A stretch of 64,000 nucleotides of DNA from positions 1-64,000 of the forward strand of contig JBDVXK010000021.1 of assembly GCA_039964455.1 (NCBI GenBank), written 5' to 3'. Of this stretch, positions 61,780 to 64,000 are shown in pieces (position 1 is the first letter of the stretch; each line of letters starts with the position of its first letter). Source of the DNA: CALJFL01 sp039964455 (GTDB lineage: Bacteria > Pseudomonadota > Gammaproteobacteria > Pseudomonadales > Halieaceae). The notes below the pieces were generated by a model. That model did not search any database, was not told the DNA's origin, and saw only the letters and a program-made list of their open reading frames with translations. The translations under genes and the position numbers were made by a program.

Positions 61780-61992
61780 ATGAGAGTTGTTGAGATCACC
61801 CGGGAACCAGTAGAGCTTTACAAAGTACTTAAATTTGAAGGCCTGGTGAATTCCGGTGGAGAAGCAAAAGTGCTTATTGGAGACGGCCAGGTGTCAGTCA
61901 ATGGCGAAATAGAAACCCGTAAGCGGCGCAAAATGCTTGGCGGGGATATTATCGAGTTTCGCGATGAGCAACTGCAGTTGCTTTTAGTTTAA
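61780..61992 (+). CDS. Small S4-domain RNA-binding protein (YbcJ-like)
   Basis: A 70-residue single S4 domain, the size of E. coli YbcJ. KVLKFEGLVNSGGEAKVLIGDG and GEIETRKRRKMLGGDIIEF are the typical S4 alpha-loop and Lys/Arg-rich strand. The ATG has a weak ribosome site (AGGC). Such proteins bind structured RNA, perhaps in ribosome maturation. The gene is about 130 bp after the TetR gene and not obviously related to it. Confidence 0.92.
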   Translation: MRVVEITREPVELYKVLKFEGLVNSGGEAKVLIGDGQVSVNGEIETRKRRKMLGGDIIEFRDEQLQLLLV

Positions 61993-62059
61993 TGAGGCCT
62001 GAAAGACCAACCCGACGTATGCGCTGCCTTGCCATTGATAACGCATCGAGCGCCATAAG

Positions 62060-63229
62060 ATGCTGAGCAAGAGAGACGCCTTTCTTCTAATCATTATTTG
62101 CGCGACGACTCTGTGGCCTGCAACAGCGAGCGCCGAATCAGGCTGGGAATACGGTAAGCGCGGCCTGGAGTGGTCTAACAACGACACTGGCAGTTACCTC
62201 TGGCTTGGCTTGCGCGGGCAGGCGAGACACGTTTCGGACGATTCTTCGTTTCGTTTACCCAGCGAATTCGACATGCCTGAAAGCTCCGGTACGACAATAA
62301 ACAGATCGCGCTACAAGATAGGCGCCCGCTTGAACAAGGATGTCACCTTCTACCACGAGTACGACTTGCGCAACTCACGACTACTGGATCTTCGCGCCAC
62401 CTGGTTGAGCAATCCCGCGTTCAATCTTCGAGTGGGCCAATGGAAATCCGACTATAACCGCGAGCGCATCGACTCTTCTGGCAAGCAACAGTTTGTCGAG
62501 CGTTCAATTTCTACCTACTGGTTTACCATCGACAGACAATGGGGCGCGATGGCTTCCGGCCGACTGTGGCAGGGTGAAAAGGCCGATACAAATTGGTGGG
62601 CTGGAGTTCTGGGTGGCAACGGCCGCAATAATGGTGCTGACGGCGGCAGGCCAATGGTGATGGGGCGCTGGCAATGGAATTACACAGCTAATGTACTGCC
62701 GTTTTCGCAGAGCGCACTTAAACGCTACGACAAGCCGCATGGTTCTCTGGCCTTCGGTGCCGTATCCAACGACAGCGCCTACACCCGCTTTTCAAGTGGC
62801 GGCGGCGGACAACTCCCCGGCTATGAGAAAGGTGAAGACAACCAGTACAGACTCTATCAGGCGATGCAGGAATGGGCGTGGCAGCGCGGCGGCCTGAGTT
62901 TCCAGCAGGAACTACACTGGAAGTCAGTTGAGAATAAATTAAACAAGTCGAAGCGCCACATCAGGGGCGGTTATGCGCAAGTGGGATGGTTTCCCTCCAG
63001 CCGCTGGCAATCAATCCCGCAAGCTTTCGAAGTCGCCCTGCGCGGGGCTTATGTAGACTCCGATTCGCCGGAAGATTTGAAGAATGTCGAGTATACCCTT
63101 GCCCTTAACTGGTTTTTTAATGGCCATCGCAACAAGCTTACCTTTGATGTCAGCCACCTGACTGCTGACGATAACAGCAGCCGAGAGCACGACAACCGCT
63201 ATAGAATTCAGTGGGATGTTTCCATCTGA
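62060..63229 (+). CDS. OprO/OprP-type porin
   Basis: A 389-residue outer-membrane protein with signal peptide (FLLIIICATTLWPATASA) and a barrel-forming remainder. Sequences such as RSRYKIGARLNKDVTFYHEYD, then LRVGQWKSDYNRERIDSS, are characteristic of phosphate-selective porin O/P proteins. It ends in RIQWDVSI, without a final Phe. Anion-selective uptake (phosphate or pyrophosphate) is expected, although homologues near catabolic genes may carry other anions. The ATG has a short GAG upstream. A CCCAA-N6-TTGGG stem lies just after the stop (63239-63254). Confidence 0.85.
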   Translation: MLSKRDAFLLIIICATTLWPATASAESGWEYGKRGLEWSNNDTGSYLWLGLRGQARHVSDDSSFRLPSEFDMPESSGTTINRSRYKIGARLNKDVTFYHEYDLRNSRLLDLRATWLSNPAFNLRVGQWKSDYNRERIDSSGKQQFVERSISTYWFTIDRQWGAMASGRLWQGEKADTNWWAGVLGGNGRNNGADGGRPMVMGRWQWNYTANVLPFSQSALKRYDKPHGSLAFGAVSNDSAYTRFSSGGGGQLPGYEKGEDNQYRLYQAMQEWAWQRGGLSFQQELHWKSVENKLNKSKRHIRGGYAQVGWFPSSRWQSIPQAFEVALRGAYVDSDSPEDLKNVEYTLALNWFFNGHRNKLTFDVSHLTADDNSSREHDNRYRIQWDVSI

Positions 63230-63283
63230 GCTCTATGCCCAATTTATGTTGGGTAAAACACGCAGTGCAAATATCTCGGAAAT

Positions 63284-63316
63284 AAAAAAAGGGGCAAACC
63301 CGTAAAGGCTTGCCCC
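63284..63316 (-). terminator. Terminator of the cold-shock gene
   Basis: GGGGCAA (63291-63297) pairs with TTGCCCC (63310-63316) with a 12-base loop. On the minus strand a run of seven T follows (63284-63290). This is a clear intrinsic terminator about 20 bp after the cold-shock stop codon. It could also terminate the porin gene from the other side. Confidence 0.85.
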
Positions 63317-63335
63317 TTCCTAAAAGCTTACGCTC

Positions 63336-63545
63336 TTACAGCGGAGTGATGTTCTCTGCCTGAGGGCCTTTCTGACCGTCAGTTACAACGAACTCAACCT
63401 GCTGACCTTCCATAAGTGTCTTGAAGCCGTCGCCGTTGATAGCACTGAAATGTGCGAACACGTCTGGACCGCCCTGCTGCTCAATAAAACCAAAACCTTT
63501 TGATTCGTTGAACCACTTAACGGTTCCTTTTACTTTCTCTGACAT
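63336..63545 (-). CDS. CspA-family cold-shock protein
   Basis: A 69-residue cold-shock domain protein from the ATG at 63545 (AGGA about 8 bases upstream). KGTVKWFNESKGFGFI (RNP1-like) and DVFAHFSAI (RNP2-like) bind single-stranded RNA and DNA, and PQAENITPL is the usual C-terminus. It acts as RNA chaperone and single-strand binding protein. The AT-rich leader has a small hairpin (TGCCT/AGGCA) near 63578-63592. The minus-strand leader also contains GCTACATTT at 63655-63663, a nine-mer also found before ppdK and at 53910. Confidence 0.95.
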   Translation of the reverse strand: MSEKVKGTVKWFNESKGFGFIEQQGGPDVFAHFSAINGDGFKTLMEGQQVEFVVTDGQKGPQAENITPL

Positions 63546-63909
63546 AATAAATCCTGAGTTTCTCAATTTAGTTGTGCCTACTAGAGGCATGAATAGCGAG
63601 AAAATTCGACGTAAATTTAAAAACTGCAGAACGAGTGTTACAAAACAAACAGCGAAATGTAGCGACTAAATATATGAAGTTTTCTTTGCTGAGCCGACCT
63701 TACACACTAAGCAGCCTGGAGTCGAGCTATTTTTATCACCCTAAAGAAGCCCTCTGATGACCCTCTGGAACGCATCGGCTATCGACACCACCCAAGCGCA
63801 AGCGACAAAGGACAAGAGATGCACATCTGCAGACTCCGCAAAAGTATGCTCTGGAGCCAATATGACTTTGCATGAATAGCGACAACCGTTTCAGCACTAC
63901 AGGTTTTTA
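63546..63909. other. Intergenic leader of the cold-shock gene
   Basis: No gene is supported here. The first ~115 bp are AT-rich and form the presumed promoter and leader of the leftward cold-shock gene, with TATATT-like sequence near 63670 as possible -10. I see nothing clear in 63680-63909, except that the stop of the partial reductase lies at 63910-63912. Confidence 0.4.
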
Positions 63910-64000
63910 TTACAGGTCGATTACAATTTCCCCGCCCGATTGTGCAGCGCGCGACTGACAGAGAATCATCGATTCGCGGCGCTGGGCAGCGGAGAGCACG
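63910..64000 (-). CDS. Probable PDR/VanB-type oxidoreductase, C-terminal fragment
   Basis: Only the last 29 codons before the TAA are inside the window. They read ...VLSAAQRRESMILCQSRAAQ then SGGEIVIDL. This fits the C-terminal plant-type 2Fe-2S ferredoxin end of phthalate-dioxygenase-reductase/VanB proteins, which finish with ...(M/I)xxC(V/Q)SRA...(L/I)V(L/I)DL and use the Cys as cluster ligand. It is in the same orientation as the Rieske dioxygenase, about 3 kb to the right of it, so it may be the electron-transfer partner, though other genes lie between. Short match, hence moderate confidence. Confidence 0.6.
   Translation of the reverse strand, partial: VLSAAQRRESMILCQSRAAQSGGEIVIDL

Overview
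The window reads as chromosome of an aerobic, heterotrophic marine-type gammaproteobacterium. By eye the base composition is moderately GC-rich (50s percent). RlmKL, TamA/TamB, SlyX, a YciH/Sui1-type protein, DUF1302/DUF1329 genes, a proteobacterial sortase with one substrate, arsenosugar-synthesis genes and many acyl-CoA dehydrogenases point to the Cellvibrionales neighbourhood (Halieaceae or Spongiibacteraceae-like). That placement is inference. No rRNA, tRNA, CRISPR array, insertion sequence or intact prophage was seen.

Layout. 1-7.5 kb: the N-terminus of a GFA/CENP-V protein on the left edge, a zinc-independent medium-chain reductase, a strikingly palindromic pair of DnaA-box sequences, then a leftward block (MBL hydrolase, two lipoproteins, XRE regulator, rlmKL). 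7.5-12.1 kb: a pair of acyl-CoA dehydrogenases and two luciferase-like flavin oxidoreductases. 12.2-21.4 kb: pyruvate phosphate dikinase behind two TGTAG-N5-CTACA palindromes, a cupin, a DUF819 membrane protein, an SDR/DUF2007/aminotransferase run, a DUF457 membrane protein with a nitrobindin-like partner, and an OmpA-like lipoprotein. 21.4-32.3 kb: tamA-tamB-MFS with overlapping junctions, a methyltransferase, and a DUF1302-DUF1329 pair with a palindrome in its leader. 32.5-42.6 kb: a beta-oxidation operon (thiolase, hydratase/dehydrogenase, SDR), an alcohol dehydrogenase, dienelactone hydrolase, acyltransferase, HSL-type hydrolase, MBL hydrolase and a gluzincin-like protein. 43.0-44.3 kb: sortase and its only visible substrate. 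44.6-53.1 kb: an SRPBCC-SDR fusion, epoxide hydrolase, an odd RecB-like/disordered protein, amidohydrolase and a second acyl-CoA dehydrogenase pair. 53.2-58.9 kb: slyX/yciH, an AT-rich gap with a phage-like small gene, the arsenosugar trio (arsS, TIGR04283, TIGR04282) and a Slt-type lytic transglycosylase. 59.0-64.0 kb: Rieske ring-hydroxylating dioxygenase alpha and beta, a divergent TetR gene with operator-like repeats, an S4 protein, an OprO/P-type porin, a cold-shock protein and the C-terminus of a probable PDR/VanB-type reductase on the right edge.

How it fits together. Much of the content is peripheral catabolism of lipophilic carbon: ring hydroxylation, two heteromeric-looking dehydrogenase pairs, hydration/oxidation/thiolysis, and hydrolases of the epoxide, lactone and ester classes, with a porin for uptake. 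Housekeeping (ribosome modification, outer-membrane assembly, murein turnover) is interleaved. The points most worth a second look are the sortase pair, the recurring CTACA/TGTAG promoter motif, the DnaA-box palindrome, the palindrome before DUF1302, the TetR/dioxygenase operators, and a glycosyltransferase that seems to start at CTG.
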